DNA from: an uncultured Pelagibacteraceae bacterium | GTDB taxonomy: Bacteria > Pseudomonadota > Alphaproteobacteria > Pelagibacterales > Pelagibacteraceae | DNA length: 64,000 bases | NCBI GenBank assembly: GCA_902618855.1 | Contig: CACNCD010000003.1 | Location: forward strand, 1-64,000 | Reading direction: 5' to 3' | In this document: one piece after another, positions 35,739 through 48,021 of the stretch | Position numbering within the stretch: position 1 is the first letter of the stretch | How the letters are laid out: every line of letters begins with the position of its first letter | Notes under the pieces: model-generated | Seen by the model: only the letters and a program-made list of their open reading frames with translations | Database searches by the model: none | Told to the model about the DNA's origin: nothing | Position numbers and translations under genes: made by a program

Positions 35739-37029
35739 CTCTTAAACCTTCATGTGGGGATTTTTCTAAAATAATATTTCCGCCGTGCGACCTTACAATG
35801 TCAGAAGCTATAGACAATCCTAAACCAACACTAGATTTTGCACCACCACGACTTTTATCTATTTTATAAAATGGTTTGAAAACATTGTCATATTCTTTTT
35901 CATCTATTCCTGGCCCGTCGTCATCGATAATTATTATATTATTATTATTGGTTTTATTAAGTTGAATATGAACTTTTTTTGCATATTTAGTACTATTTTC
36001 GATAAGGTTATTTATACATCGTGTAATTAAATTTTTTCTTCCATGCATATTAATACTTTCGTTAATTTCAGAGGTAATATTATGATTTTCGTATTTTTTA
36101 ATAATATTTTTTACCAAATCAGATAGGTTAAATTTTTCACTTTTTTCGGCAGATCCAGCGCTCGCAAATTGCAAGTACTCATTGAGCATTTTTTCCATTT
36201 CTTGAACATCATCTGATAGTTTTTTCGAGATTTGTTCATCTTTAATAAATGCTAATTGCAATTTAATTCTCGTCAGTGGTGTTCTTAGGTCATGACTGAT
36301 ACCAGATAGCATTTCTGATCTTTGATTTAAATGGCGCATTATTCTTTTTCTCATTCTATCAAATTCATAACCTGCTTGTCTTATTTCTAAAGCTCCTGAC
36401 GGTCTAAATTCGTCAATATCTTCTCCTCTTCCAAATTTAGCAGAGGCTTTAGCCAAGTTAATAATTGGTCTAGTTTGATTTTTTAAAAAAATTAAAGCAA
36501 TAGCAATTAATAAAATAGCTGGAAGGGTAATCCATAATGCAAAAATTCTTGCTGATGAATTTGTTACTCTATTTTTTGGGACAAAAAATTGAAAATAGCC
36601 ATTTGAATACTTTATTCTTAAATCAATTATTTCTTTTATTGAAGTTGTATCAAACCAATAATTTACAAAGTGTGTTTTTAATTCTCTCCTTAAGGTTCTG
36701 TCCATTGGACTAAACCACCTCTCATGTTCATCTTTAGGTAAAATTTTATTTGGTATGTACTGTACTTTTATATTATGTGCTTTAGAAAAAAGTTCAGTTA
36801 AAGATTCTTTGTTATATTGATCATTCTCATAAGAGTCGTAAAAAAATTTAATCTCATTTGCAAGAGCTCTAGTCATTCCTTTATTTGTTTTAATCCAAAG
36901 ACTATCAAAAAAAACTATTGAAATTGTTATTTGTAAAATAATAATTGGAGTAGCAACTATAAGTAACGCCCTATAAAATAATTGCTTGGGCAAAAGATTT
37001 TTTATAAATTTATTCAATCCATAAAACAT
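35716..37029 (-). CDS. envZ: Sensor histidine kinase, EnvZ-like
   Basis: This 437-residue kinase has a first helix near residues 19-40, a periplasmic segment of about 120 residues, and a second helix near 160-180. It then has a HAMP linker (TRPIINLAKASAKFGRGEDIDEF), H-box SGISHDLRTPLTRIKLQL, N-box NLIENSTKYA and G-boxes DDGPGIDE and GLGLSIA. Architecture and the SHDLRTPLTR motif are EnvZ-like. ATG 37029 (MFYGLNKF) is favoured over an upstream start that would extend into the response regulator. It overlaps the regulator gene by 20 bp. Confidence 0.9.
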   Translation of the reverse strand: MFYGLNKFIKNLLPKQLFYRALLIVATPIIILQITISIVFFDSLWIKTNKGMTRALANEIKFFYDSYENDQYNKESLTELFSKAHNIKVQYIPNKILPKDEHERWFSPMDRTLRRELKTHFVNYWFDTTSIKEIIDLRIKYSNGYFQFFVPKNRVTNSSARIFALWITLPAILLIAIALIFLKNQTRPIINLAKASAKFGRGEDIDEFRPSGALEIRQAGYEFDRMRKRIMRHLNQRSEMLSGISHDLRTPLTRIKLQLAFIKDEQISKKLSDDVQEMEKMLNEYLQFASAGSAEKSEKFNLSDLVKNIIKKYENHNITSEINESINMHGRKNLITRCINNLIENSTKYAKKVHIQLNKTNNNNIIIIDDDGPGIDEKEYDNVFKPFYKIDKSRGGAKSSVGLGLSIASDIVRSHGGNIILEKSPHEGLRVKVFFPF

Positions 37030-37687
37030 AGCCCGACCCTCTAATTGTTTGAAGATATTTTGGATTTTTTGGATCAATTTCAATTTTTTTTCTTAGTCTT
37101 GTAATTATAACGTCAACTGATCGTTCTTTGTCTATATCTATTAATTTTCCAATAGACTCTCTTGAAAAAGTTTCTCCAGGTGCATTTATCATTTTTTCAA
37201 GTATAATTTTCTCTGTATTATTGATTTTAAACTCCTCGTTATTTTTAACTATTAGTAATTTATTCAAATCTATTTTAATATTGTCAAATTCAATAAATCT
37301 CTTCTGGTTTTTACTTTTTGTCTTATTAAGAATATTTTTAATTCTTAAAACCAATTCTTTTGGTTCAAAAGGCTTAGGAAGATAATCATCCGCACCTACC
37401 TCTAAGCCCTCAATTCTCTCCACAGCCTCTCCTTTTGCTGTTAATAAAATAATAGGTGTATTGACTTTATCTTTATTTTCCAGGGTAAATTCTAAACCAC
37501 TTTTACCTGGCATCATTATATCAAGGACAATTAAGTCAAATTTTATCATTGATGTTTTTTCTTTAGCATCTTCAGCGCTATTTGCAGTAGTAATTAAAAA
37601 GTTATTTTCATTTAAGTATTGTTTAACTAAATTTCGAATACCTTCATCATCGTCAACCACTAATATATGTGCATCAAATTTATTCAT
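37010..37687 (-). CDS. ompR: Response regulator, OmpR family
   Basis: The receiver domain (residues 1-120) has acidic pocket VVDDDEG, phosphoacceptor LIVLDIMMPGKSG, and LLTAKG and LPKPFEPKEL with the conserved Thr and Lys. The winged-helix output domain ends with RSVDVIITRLRKKIEIDPKNPKYLQTIRGSGYVL. Length is 225 aa. It is coupled to the histidine kinase and preceded by a MarR-type gene with an 8 bp overlap. An osmotic or envelope-stress role is inferred from family similarity. Confidence 0.93.
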   Translation of the reverse strand: MNKFDAHILVVDDDEGIRNLVKQYLNENNFLITTANSAEDAKEKTSMIKFDLIVLDIMMPGKSGLEFTLENKDKVNTPIILLTAKGEAVERIEGLEVGADDYLPKPFEPKELVLRIKNILNKTKSKNQKRFIEFDNIKIDLNKLLIVKNNEEFKINNTEKIILEKMINAPGETFSRESIGKLIDIDKERSVDVIITRLRKKIEIDPKNPKYLQTIRGSGYVLWIE

Positions 37688-38117
37688 TAATTATTTTTTT
37701 TAAAACATTATCAAAAAATAAAACCTCTTCAGACTTAGAGTTTAAAAAGGCTCTATAAATTCTTTTTTTTTGCACTGAAAATATTTCATTAAAAAGTTGT
37801 TTACCTTTTTCATTTAAAAAAACATGTTTGAGCCTACTGTCTTTTTTATCTTTTTCAAAAGAAATTACTTCAAGTTTAATCAAATCCTTTAAAATTCTGT
37901 TTAAACTTTGTTTTGTAACTTTAAGTTTTTTCATTAGTTCTGAAACAGTAATTCCTTCATAAATTGAAAGCAGATGTATAACTTTATGATGTGCGATCCC
38001 TATAGAGTGTTTATCTAAAATCTTTTTAGCATCGGCAAAAGTCTCTCTATAGCCCATAAAAAGCTTTTCTACGAAACCTTTTAATTGTTCATCTTTTAAA
38101 TATAAAAGTTCTTTCAT
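37680..38117 (-). CDS. MarR-family transcriptional regulator
   Basis: This 145-residue winged-helix protein has the recognition helix region ITVSELMKKLKVTKQSLNRILKDL and the wing EVISFEKDKKDSRLKHVFLNEKGKQL, which is the canonical MarR DxRxxxxxLTxxG pattern. ATG 38117 (MKELLYLKDEQ) is favoured over a TTG 63 bp upstream that would sit against the ilvE start. It is divergent from ilvE and overlaps ompR by 8 bp, so it may regulate the shared spacer. Its ligand is unknown. Confidence 0.88.
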   Translation of the reverse strand: MKELLYLKDEQLKGFVEKLFMGYRETFADAKKILDKHSIGIAHHKVIHLLSIYEGITVSELMKKLKVTKQSLNRILKDLIKLEVISFEKDKKDSRLKHVFLNEKGKQLFNEIFSVQKKRIYRAFLNSKSEEVLFFDNVLKKIINE

Positions 38118-38132
38118 TATTGGTAAGTTATA

Positions 38133-38161
38133 TTGACATATTATATATACAAAGATATTTT
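38133..38161 (+). promoter_or_regulatory. Candidate ilvE promoter
   Basis: TTGACA (38133-38138), a 17 bp spacer and TATTTT (38156-38161) lie 20 bp before the ilvE ATG. The -35 box is perfect and the -10 box is weaker. The spacer is AT-rich, and the neighbouring MarR gene starts 16 bp upstream on the other strand. Confidence 0.45.
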
Positions 38162-38180
38162 TTTGGATAAATAAAATCAA

Positions 38181-39062
38181 ATGATAGATTACGGCAAAAG
38201 AACAGGTAAGATTTGGTACAACAATGAGCTAGTTGATTGGCAAGATGTAAAATTACACGTCTTAAGTCATGGTTTACATTATGCAAGCTGTGTTTTTGAG
38301 GGAGAAAGAGTTTATGATGGATCCATTTTTAAACTTGAGGAACATACCTCCCGATTTTTTCATTCCGCTAAAAGAATGGGCTTTGAAATACCCTATTCGG
38401 AGAAAGATATAAACAGCGCTTGTAATAAAATTATTTCAGTTCAAAACGTTCAAAATGGTTATGTAAGACCAGTGGCTTGGAGAGGCAGTGAGATGATGGC
38501 TATTTCTGCACAGCAAACTAAAATTCATGTAGCTATTGCTACTTGGGAATGGGGATCTTACTTTGATCCCAAGCTTAAGATTGATGGTATAAAATTAAAT
38601 ATTTCAAAATGGAGAAGACCTGCTCCGGATACTATTCCTTGGGATACAAAAGCCTCAGGACTTTATATGATATGCACTTTATCAAAACACGAAGCGGAAC
38701 AACAAGGGTATAGCGATTCATTAATGTTAGACCATGAGGGCAATGTTGCAGAAGCTACAGGCGCTAATATTTTTTTTAAAGATAATGAAGGAAACTTACA
38801 TACACCTATTCCCGATTCTTTTTTAGATGGCATCACTAGAAGGACAGTAATTGAAATTGCAAAATCAAAAAAAATAAAAGTTATCGAGAGAAAAATATCA
38901 CCAGATGAATTATCAAAATTTGTTGGGTGTTTTTTAACTGGTACAGCCGCAGAAGTTACTCCAGTGTCATGTATTGATAAATTTAAATTTAAAGTTTGTA
39001 GTACAATTTTAGATTTAAATGAAAGTTATCAGTCGTTAGTAAGAAAAAAGAAAGCCGCTTAA
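38181..39062 (+). CDS. ilvE: Branched-chain amino acid aminotransferase
   Basis: This is a class IV PLP aminotransferase of 293 aa. The N-terminal GKIWYNNELVDWQDVKLHVLSHGLHYASCVFEGERVYDG is typical of IlvE, with the FEGxRxY element. The Schiff-base lysine is in PWDTKASGLYM. LMLDHEGNVAEATGANIFF and LTGTAAEVTPV are cofactor-binding segments. It makes or degrades Leu, Ile and Val. It ends 4 bp inside the convergent pgsA. Confidence 0.95.
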   Translation: MIDYGKRTGKIWYNNELVDWQDVKLHVLSHGLHYASCVFEGERVYDGSIFKLEEHTSRFFHSAKRMGFEIPYSEKDINSACNKIISVQNVQNGYVRPVAWRGSEMMAISAQQTKIHVAIATWEWGSYFDPKLKIDGIKLNISKWRRPAPDTIPWDTKASGLYMICTLSKHEAEQQGYSDSLMLDHEGNVAEATGANIFFKDNEGNLHTPIPDSFLDGITRRTVIEIAKSKKIKVIERKISPDELSKFVGCFLTGTAAEVTPVSCIDKFKFKVCSTILDLNESYQSLVRKKKAA

Positions 39063-39643
39063 TTTTTTTTATCTTCAGAAATAGCATGATCTATACCTTT
39101 TCTGAGATATTCATATCCTGTGAATAGAGTTAAAAAGGCTGAAAGCCACAACAAAATAATCCCTATAGTTTGAGCATCATAGTCTTGAAAATTTATTACT
39201 CTTTTTCCAGTTTCACCAGTAAGTAAAATTGAAATTGAGAACATTTGTAAAAATGTTTTTAATTTTGCTAAATTGGAAACTGGAAGTTTAATTTGTCCTT
39301 TAGCTAAAAATTCTCTTAAACCTGAAATTAAAATTTCTCTTGTTAAAATAATTATAGCGGCAATCACCTCAAAGTTTTTAATAGTTCCATCCATTACTAA
39401 TAAAATTAAAGCTGCAGCAACAATTATTTTATCTGCAATTGGATCCAAAAGTTCTCCAAGCTTAGACTCTTCTTTAAACATTCTTGCTAATAACCCGTCG
39501 AGAAAGTCTGTAAAAGACGCCACAATAAATAAAATGAAAGGAATTATATCACCGTAAAAACCTGGGAGATAAAAAGAAAAAACAAAGATGGGTACTATTA
39601 TTATTCTACCAATAGTAAGAATATTTGGTATTTTAGTTTTCAT
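39059..39643 (-). CDS. pgsA: CDP-diacylglycerol-glycerol-3-phosphate 3-phosphatidyltransferase
   Basis: The CDP-alcohol phosphatidyltransferase motif is complete: DFLDGLLARMFKEESKLGELLDPIADK. The N-terminal IPNILTIGRIIIVPIFVF is the usual start of PgsA. Four to five helices fit into 194 residues. It commits CDP-DAG to phosphatidylglycerol. It follows uvrC after 2 bp; the uvrC-pgsA order is widespread in proteobacteria. Confidence 0.95.
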   Translation of the reverse strand: MKTKIPNILTIGRIIIVPIFVFSFYLPGFYGDIIPFILFIVASFTDFLDGLLARMFKEESKLGELLDPIADKIIVAAALILLVMDGTIKNFEVIAAIIILTREILISGLREFLAKGQIKLPVSNLAKLKTFLQMFSISILLTGETGKRVINFQDYDAQTIGIILLWLSAFLTLFTGYEYLRKGIDHAISEDKKN

Positions 39644-39645
39644 AT

Positions 39646-41481
39646 TTATTCGTGAAAAAAATTATATATCTTTTTTGCAACTTTTTCCTCTACACCATCT
39701 ACAGACTTTATCTCATCAAGACTTGCAGATTCTACGGCTCTAGCTGAACCAAAATGATTTAAAAGCGCTCTTTTTCTTATTGAACCAATCCCCTCAATTT
39801 GATCTAGAAGAGATTTACTTAAGCCTTTTTTTCGTCTTAACCTATGTGCACTGATTGCAAACCTGTGCGCCTCATCTCTTATTCTCTGTAAAAAAAACAA
39901 TGTTGGTTCATTTTTCTCAAATTTAAACTCTTTTCCATTATGAAAAAAACTTTCATTTCCGCTATTTCTAAATTTCCCTTTTGCTATTGCAATAACAGGA
40001 ATGTCGTATAGTCCTAATTCATTAAGTGTATCTCTTGCACTAGAATATTGGCCTTTTCCACCGTCTATCAAAACTAAATCAGGAAATGTTAGGTAATTTT
40101 CTTTCTCATGCATCGCTCTCTTAAACCTTCTATTTAAAACCTCTTTTATCATGCCATAGTCATCTTGTTCATTTTTTTGTAATTTTATATTAAATTTTCT
40201 ATATCTTTTTTTAATAAAACCTTCTTCTCCATAAGTAATTAATGCTCCAACACTATTCGTACCTTGCATGTGACTATTATCATACACTTCAATCAAACTT
40301 ATATTGGAATGCAGGTTAAATTTTTGCGCAATCTCTTCGAAAAAGTTTTTATTATTTTGACTTTCATATATTTTACGGTTCAAACTTTCTTTAGCATTTT
40401 TAATTGCTAACTCTACAATTTTTAATTTTGTTCCTTTTTTTGCAATGGAAATTGAAACATTTTTATTTTCTTTTTTTGAGAAAGTTTTTTCTAGTAAATC
40501 TTTTTCCTTAATTTGATGGCTTAGAATCAATGTTTGTGGGGCATTTTTGTTTTCATAAAATTGTGCAATAAAAGAGTTGATAATATCTTCTAACTTGTCA
40601 TCTGGATCATGTTTTGGAAAAAAAGCCTGATTGCCCCAATTTTGTTTTGATCTGTAAAAAAAAACTTGAATACAGGTCTTTCCAGACTCCTTAAAACCCG
40701 CAATAACGTCTGCCTCAACTAAATTTGCTTCATTAACTCTTTGCGAAGATTGAATAATATTTAAAGACTTTATTCTATCTCTAAGTATCGCTGCTTTTTC
40801 GAAATCTAAATCTTCACTAGCCTTTTCCATTTGATCAGAAAGATTTTTTTGAATTTTCCTCGATTTTCCTGAAACGAACTCGATAGCACTATCAACCGTT
40901 TTTGAATAATCTGTTTTTTCAATATATCCAACGCATGGTCCTGAACATCTTTTTATTTGATATAAAATACAAGGCCTTTCCCTTTTTTTAAAAACTGCGT
41001 CGTCACATACTCTTAATTGGAATATTTTTTGAATCATTTTAATTGTCCAGTTTGCTGATCCTGCAGATGCAAATGGTCCGAAATAAAAACCATCTTTGTT
41101 TTTTTTTCCTCTGTGCTTTGTAATTTGAGGCCACTTATCTTTATTTCCAATATAGATGAATGGAAATGACTTATCATCTCTTAGAAGGATATTAAATTTT
41201 GGTTTATATTTTTTAATTAAGTTAGCCTCAAGAAGCAGAGCTTCGCTCTCGTTTGATGTTGTAGTAATTTCAATTTTTCTAGTTTGAGACAACATTCTCT
41301 CAGTCCTAATTATATGATTCTTTTCTGACACATATGATTTCAATCTATTAGGAAGATTTTTTGCTTTTCCAACATATAGAATTTCGTTTTTCTCATTTAA
41401 CATTCTATAAACTCCAGGAAGCTTAGGAATTACGGGTAGTTCTTTTTTTATAGCATCTTTGCCGATTTCAATATTTTTCAT
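39646..41481 (-). CDS. uvrC: Excinuclease ABC subunit C
   Basis: UvrC makes the two incisions of nucleotide excision repair. The GIY-YIG nuclease domain is [25 protein letters not shown]. The UVR motif lies near [19 protein letters not shown]. The RNase H-like C-terminal nuclease has [18 protein letters not shown] and [10 protein letters not shown], and there is a terminal helix-hairpin-helix pair. Length is 611 aa from ATG 41481. The start overlaps folB by 14 bp. uvrB lies two genes upstream in the same direction. Confidence 0.97.
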   Translation of the reverse strand: MKNIEIGKDAIKKELPVIPKLPGVYRMLNEKNEILYVGKAKNLPNRLKSYVSEKNHIIRTERMLSQTRKIEITTTSNESEALLLEANLIKKYKPKFNILLRDDKSFPFIYIGNKDKWPQITKHRGKKNKDGFYFGPFASAGSANWTIKMIQKIFQLRVCDDAVFKKRERPCILYQIKRCSGPCVGYIEKTDYSKTVDSAIEFVSGKSRKIQKNLSDQMEKASEDLDFEKAAILRDRIKSLNIIQSSQRVNEANLVEADVIAGFKESGKTCIQVFFYRSKQNWGNQAFFPKHDPDDKLEDIINSFIAQFYENKNAPQTLILSHQIKEKDLLEKTFSKKENKNVSISIAKKGTKLKIVELAIKNAKESLNRKIYESQNNKNFFEEIAQKFNLHSNISLIEVYDNSHMQGTNSVGALITYGEEGFIKKRYRKFNIKLQKNEQDDYGMIKEVLNRRFKRAMHEKENYLTFPDLVLIDGGKGQYSSARDTLNELGLYDIPVIAIAKGKFRNSGNESFFHNGKEFKFEKNEPTLFFLQRIRDEAHRFAISAHRLRRKKGLSKSLLDQIEGIGSIRKRALLNHFGSARAVESASLDEIKSVDGVEEKVAKKIYNFFHE

Positions 41482-41887
41482 GGCTTCTTTTTTTTGAAAT
41501 TTGAATACCAACAGAAGAACAATCTTTCATTATTTCAAGCTTTTCAATTTGAAGTGAAATTTTATCAATCCTTTTGTCTTTAAATAATTCATCAAAAACA
41601 TCCTCAGCAAGGGTTTCTAAAAAGTTATAATGTTTATTTTTAGTTAATTTTTTAATTAACCTGACAAGCTTATCGTAGTTAACTATCGACTTTAAGTCTT
41701 TGTCGTTAGTAGGTTTTTTATCTTTGTAATTTGCTTCTAAGCTAAATTTAACTTTTTGAGGCTTTTGTTTTTCAAAATCATAATATCCGAGTTTAAGATT
41801 TAGTATCAGTTCTTTTATAAGAACTTTTTTCTCATAATTAAATAAAGATTTTTCTAACTTGATAATTTTTAGATTATTTTTTTTCAT
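41468..41887 (-). CDS. folB: Dihydroneopterin aldolase
   Basis: This is a folate-pathway enzyme of 139 aa starting at ATG 41887, which overlaps the reductase stop. The FolB pattern is seen in [26 protein letters not shown] (catalytic Glu region), [15 protein letters not shown], the [15 protein letters not shown] motif and [17 protein letters not shown]. An upstream TTG would add 11 poorly conserved residues. Its pairing with an SDR that looks like a pteridine reductase is meaningful. Confidence 0.88.
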   Translation of the reverse strand: MKKNNLKIIKLEKSLFNYEKKVLIKELILNLKLGYYDFEKQKPQKVKFSLEANYKDKKPTNDKDLKSIVNYDKLVRLIKKLTKNKHYNFLETLAEDVFDELFKDKRIDKISLQIEKLEIMKDCSSVGIQISKKRSHEKY

Positions 41888-42639
41888 TCTTTTCCACTCA
41901 TAATATCTGGTGTTTGCCAATTTAAACTTTGTCCACTATCTAAGGCTAATACCTGACCAGTAATAGACTTATTTTTTATAAAAAAGTCAACCGCATTACA
42001 AATCTGCTCAACACCTACCTGCCTTTTCAAGGGTGTAGCTAAATATTGTTTTCTAAAATGTTTCTCTGATTGTCTTTTATTCTTTAATGTTGGGCCTGGC
42101 GCTATACCATTGACTCTAATTTTTGGCGCTAAACTCATAGCGCTTGTTTTTGTTAAAGTATAAAGCCCAGTTTTACTCAAGGTATACGAAAAAAAAAAGG
42201 GTGTGAGTTTAAAAACTCTTTGGTCAATTATATTGATAATATTATTATTGTTCGCTCTAACATTCTTTGAAAATTCTTTTGAAAGAGTCGCGGGTGCTTT
42301 AAGATTAATTGACATATGTTTCTCCCAACTTTCAGAACTAAAATTTTCTATTTTATCATTCTCAAAGAGTGAGGCATTATTAATTAAACAATCAAAATAT
42401 TTTAATTTCGTTTTTGCAAATTTAATTATTTTTTTTACATCCTTATCTTTACTTAAATCAGCTTTTATCAAATAAATTTTTGTACCTCTAAGAGATAATT
42501 TTCTTTTTAGAGCTTCGGCATTAGATTTTGATTTATTATATTGAATTACTATTTCTTTATTAAAACCAGACAATTTTTCAACTATCGCTGCCCCAATTCT
42601 TGTGGCTCCACCAGTTATGATTATCTTTTGTGCTTCCAT
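41884..42639 (-). CDS. SDR-family reductase, FolM/pteridine-reductase-like
   Basis: This is a classical short-chain dehydrogenase of 251 aa. The cofactor loop is [12 protein letters not shown]. The structural motif is NNASLFE, and the active site is [23 protein letters not shown], with YxxxK but an Asp in place of the usual catalytic Ser. That Asp-Tyr-Lys arrangement is the one seen in PTR1/FolM dihydrofolate and dihydromonapterin reductases. The end [13 protein letters not shown] is also typical of alphaproteobacterial copies. The folB gene overlaps its stop. Function is inferred from motif and context. Confidence 0.8.
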   Translation of the reverse strand: MEAQKIIITGGATRIGAAIVEKLSGFNKEIVIQYNKSKSNAEALKRKLSLRGTKIYLIKADLSKDKDVKKIIKFAKTKLKYFDCLINNASLFENDKIENFSSESWEKHMSINLKAPATLSKEFSKNVRANNNNIINIIDQRVFKLTPFFFSYTLSKTGLYTLTKTSAMSLAPKIRVNGIAPGPTLKNKRQSEKHFRKQYLATPLKRQVGVEQICNAVDFFIKNKSITGQVLALDSGQSLNWQTPDIMSGKE

Positions 42640-44795
42640 TTTTTGTCTCTTTTTTTTGTTACTTTTGTACCTGGCATGCCCATTGTAGAACGACCTTTCG
42701 GATAGAGTTTATTTTTTACATCGTACTGTCTTATTTTGGGATTTAAAGTGATTTCTAGCTCTGTAGTTTCAAGCTTTCTAATTTCATCTCTTATTTTTGC
42801 AGCCTCCTCGAACTCTAAGTTTGAGGCAGCATCTTTCATTTTTTTATTTAAGCCTTTGAGATGTTTTTTTAGGTTTCCACCTATATTCGAGCCCTCACTG
42901 ATTTTAACATAATCTTTTTCATATACACTTTCTAAAATATCACTTATTTCTTTTTTTATAGATTTTGCATCTATCTTATTTTTTTTATTATACTCTAATT
43001 GAATTTGTCTTCTTCTATCAGTTTCCTTAATTGCTTTCTTAATGCTTTTTGTTTCTTTATCTGCATAAAGAATTACTTTTCCCTCAACGTTTCTTGCAGC
43101 TCTACCAATTGTTTGAATAAGAGATGTTTCTGATCTTAAAAATCCTTCCTTATCTGCATCAAGAATACCAACCATGGCACACTCAGGTATATCCAACCCT
43201 TCTCTTAAAAGATTAATTCCAACAAGTACATCGAATACTCCCATTCTCAAATCTCTCATGATTTCTATTCTCTCTAGTGTATCTATATCAGAATGTAGAT
43301 ATCTAACTTTTATTCCATTTTCATGTAAATATTCTGTCAGATCTTCGGCCATTTTTTTTGTTAATGTTGTAACGAGAACTCTGTGATTTTTTTCAATTAC
43401 ATTTTTACATTCATGCATTAAATCATCCACTTGATTTTTTGCTGGTCTTATTTCAACCTCAGGATCAATTAGACCAGTAGGCCTAATTACTTGATCGATA
43501 AACTTTCCTTTAGTTTGTTCAAGTTCCCAAGGGCCAGGTGTTGCAGAAACAAAAACTGTTTGAGTTCTCATTAGATCCCATTCTTCAAATTTAAGAGGCC
43601 TATTATCCATGCAAGATGGTAGACGAAAACCATATTCAGCAAGAGTACTTTTTCTTGATCTATCTCCTTTGAACATACCATTGAGCTGTGGAACAGTTAC
43701 ATGGGATTCGTCAACAAATATTAGTGTGTTGTCTGGAAAATATTCAAAAAGAGTAGGCGGAGGTTCGCCTGGTTTTCTGCCAGATAAAAATCTAGAGTAA
43801 TTTTCTATACCCGCACAAGTGCCTGTAGCCTCAATCATCTCTAGATCAAATTTAGTTCTTTCTTCTAATCTTTGAGCTTCTAATAATTTATTCTCATCCT
43901 TATGTTTTTTAAGAGTGATTTCTAATTCTTTTCTAATATTTATTATTGCTTGTTCTACTGTAGGCTTAGGGGTGATGTAATGGCTGTTGGCGTAAACTTT
44001 TATCAAATTTAATTCTCTAATTTGATCGCCAGTCAGTGGATCAAATTCCTCAATTTTTTCTAGTTTATTTCCAAATAAACTTAACCTCCAAGCTCTATCC
44101 TCTAAATGAGAGGGAAAAATTTCAAGATATTCACCTCTTGCCCTAAAAGTACCTCTAAAAAAATTTTGATCATTTCTTTTATACTGTAGAGCAACCAAAG
44201 ATTTAATTATGTGTTCTCTATTATAATCATTATTTTTTTGAAGAGTTAATGTCATTTTACTGTAAGCTTCAACTGACCCTAACCCATAAATACAAGAAAC
44301 ACTTGCAACGATTAAAACATCATCTCTTTCAAGAAGAGATCTTGTTGCCGAGTGTCTCATTCTATCGATCTGTTCGTTTATTGATGCTTCTTTTTCAATA
44401 TAAGTATCAGATCGAGGCACATAAGCCTCTGGTGTGTAGTAATCATAATAAGATACAAAATATTCTACAGCATTATCTGGAAAAAAAGACTTCATTTCGC
44501 CATAAAGCTGCGCAGCAAGAGTTTTATTGGGTGCTAAAATTAATGCCGGTCTATTTGTAGCCTCAATAACTTTTGCCATTGTAAAAGTTTTTCCTGAACC
44601 AGTTACTCCAAGTAAAACTTGATTAAATTGATCTTTATTAGCACCATTAACTAGTTTTTTAATTGCCTCAGGTTGATCTCCTGCTGGTTTAAAGTCGGAT
44701 TTTATTTTGAACTTTTTACCACCTTCTAGTTTACCGCTAATTTCAGGTTTTTTTCCTTCTAAATCTGTAATTAAATCTTGATATGTATTTTGCAT
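42621..44795 (-). CDS. uvrB: Excinuclease ABC subunit B
   Basis: UvrB is the damage-verifying helicase of excision repair. It has Walker [17 protein letters not shown], the beta-hairpin [24 protein letters not shown]-type [11 protein letters not shown], motif [16 protein letters not shown] and a C-terminal UVR motif [16 protein letters not shown]. Length is 724 aa with a lysine-rich end. It overlaps the SDR gene by 19 bp and diverges from the aminotransferase gene by 36 bp. Confidence 0.98.
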   Translation of the reverse strand: MQNTYQDLITDLEGKKPEISGKLEGGKKFKIKSDFKPAGDQPEAIKKLVNGANKDQFNQVLLGVTGSGKTFTMAKVIEATNRPALILAPNKTLAAQLYGEMKSFFPDNAVEYFVSYYDYYTPEAYVPRSDTYIEKEASINEQIDRMRHSATRSLLERDDVLIVASVSCIYGLGSVEAYSKMTLTLQKNNDYNREHIIKSLVALQYKRNDQNFFRGTFRARGEYLEIFPSHLEDRAWRLSLFGNKLEKIEEFDPLTGDQIRELNLIKVYANSHYITPKPTVEQAIINIRKELEITLKKHKDENKLLEAQRLEERTKFDLEMIEATGTCAGIENYSRFLSGRKPGEPPPTLFEYFPDNTLIFVDESHVTVPQLNGMFKGDRSRKSTLAEYGFRLPSCMDNRPLKFEEWDLMRTQTVFVSATPGPWELEQTKGKFIDQVIRPTGLIDPEVEIRPAKNQVDDLMHECKNVIEKNHRVLVTTLTKKMAEDLTEYLHENGIKVRYLHSDIDTLERIEIMRDLRMGVFDVLVGINLLREGLDIPECAMVGILDADKEGFLRSETSLIQTIGRAARNVEGKVILYADKETKSIKKAIKETDRRRQIQLEYNKKNKIDAKSIKKEISDILESVYEKDYVKISEGSNIGGNLKKHLKGLNKKMKDAASNLEFEEAAKIRDEIRKLETTELEITLNPKIRQYDVKNKLYPKGRSTMGMPGTKVTKKRDKKWKHKR

Positions 44796-44819
44796 ATATT
44801 AAACAAAGTAATAAAATAA

Positions 44820-47045
<2,226 letters not shown>

Positions 47046-47052
47046 ATTTTTT

Positions 47053-48000
47053 TTAGTTATGAGAAAGATGTTTTTCAGCTTCAAGTGCCGCCATGCATCC
47101 CATTCCTGCAGCAGTTACAGCCTGTCTAAATATTTTATCTTTAACATCTCCAGCAGCAAATACTCCAGGAACATTAGTTTCAGTTGAATCTGGTTTAGTA
47201 ACTAAATAACCTTCTTTATCCATTTTAAGTTGATCTTTAAATAGCTGGGTAGCAGGGTCATGACCTATAGCAATAAAAAGACCATCAATTTTCATTTCTT
47301 CAGATTGATTTGTTTTTACATTCTTTACTTTTAAACCTGTTACATTTTTAGGATCTTTATTTCCCAAAACATCTTCAACTACAGTATCCCATACTATTTC
47401 AATTTTTTTATTATCCATTAATTTTTTTTGTAACATTTTCTCAGCTCTTAATTCGTTTCTTCTGTGAATAAGTTTTACTTTAGATGCAAATTTTGTAAGA
47501 AACATTGCTTCTTCAACTGCTGCATTTCCTCCACCAACAACCGCAACAGTTTTGTTCTTAAAGAAAAACCCATCACATGTTGCACATGCAGAAACACCAA
47601 AGCCTCTAAATTTTTGTTCAGACTCGATATTTAACCATCTTGCTTGAGCCCCAGTAGAAATTATAATTGTATCAGCAGTATATTTTTGTCCACCATCCCC
47701 AATAGCTTCAAAAGGTTTTGATTTGAAATTTACGGATGATATATGGTCTTGAATCATCTCAGTGCCTACAGCTTGAGCCTGTTCTTTCATTTGTTCCATT
47801 AACCAAGGACCCTGGATAACTTCAGCAAACCCTGGGTAGTTTTCAACATCAGTTGTAGTTGTTAGTTGACCACCTGGCTCCATGCCAGTAACCATTATAG
47901 GTTTAAGCATTGCTCTTGCAGCATAAACTGCAGCAGTATATCCAGCTGGGCCAGATCCAATTATTAACACTTTTGTGTGTTTAGTTGGATTTTGATTCAT
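47053..48000 (-). CDS. trxB: Thioredoxin reductase
   Basis: This is an FAD/NADPH enzyme that reduces thioredoxin. The FAD site is IIGSGPAGYTAAVYAARA, the redox disulfide is CATCDGFFFKNK, the NADPH site is VVGGGNAAVEEAMFL, and the final FAD motif is VPGVFAAGDVKDKIFRQAVTAAGMGCMAAL. Length is 315 aa. It starts the short minus-strand unit trxB-SDR and diverges from the ELM1-like gene by 21 bp. Confidence 0.98.
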   Translation of the reverse strand: MNQNPTKHTKVLIIGSGPAGYTAAVYAARAMLKPIMVTGMEPGGQLTTTTDVENYPGFAEVIQGPWLMEQMKEQAQAVGTEMIQDHISSVNFKSKPFEAIGDGGQKYTADTIIISTGAQARWLNIESEQKFRGFGVSACATCDGFFFKNKTVAVVGGGNAAVEEAMFLTKFASKVKLIHRRNELRAEKMLQKKLMDNKKIEIVWDTVVEDVLGNKDPKNVTGLKVKNVKTNQSEEMKIDGLFIAIGHDPATQLFKDQLKMDKEGYLVTKPDSTETNVPGVFAAGDVKDKIFRQAVTAAGMGCMAALEAEKHLSHN

Positions 48001-48021
48001 ATCAAAGCTATATAGTAATTT

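Noticed and set aside
44249..44560. 103-codon plus-strand frame
   Set aside because: It lies wholly antisense to the conserved uvrB helicase domain and has no start signals or family resemblance.
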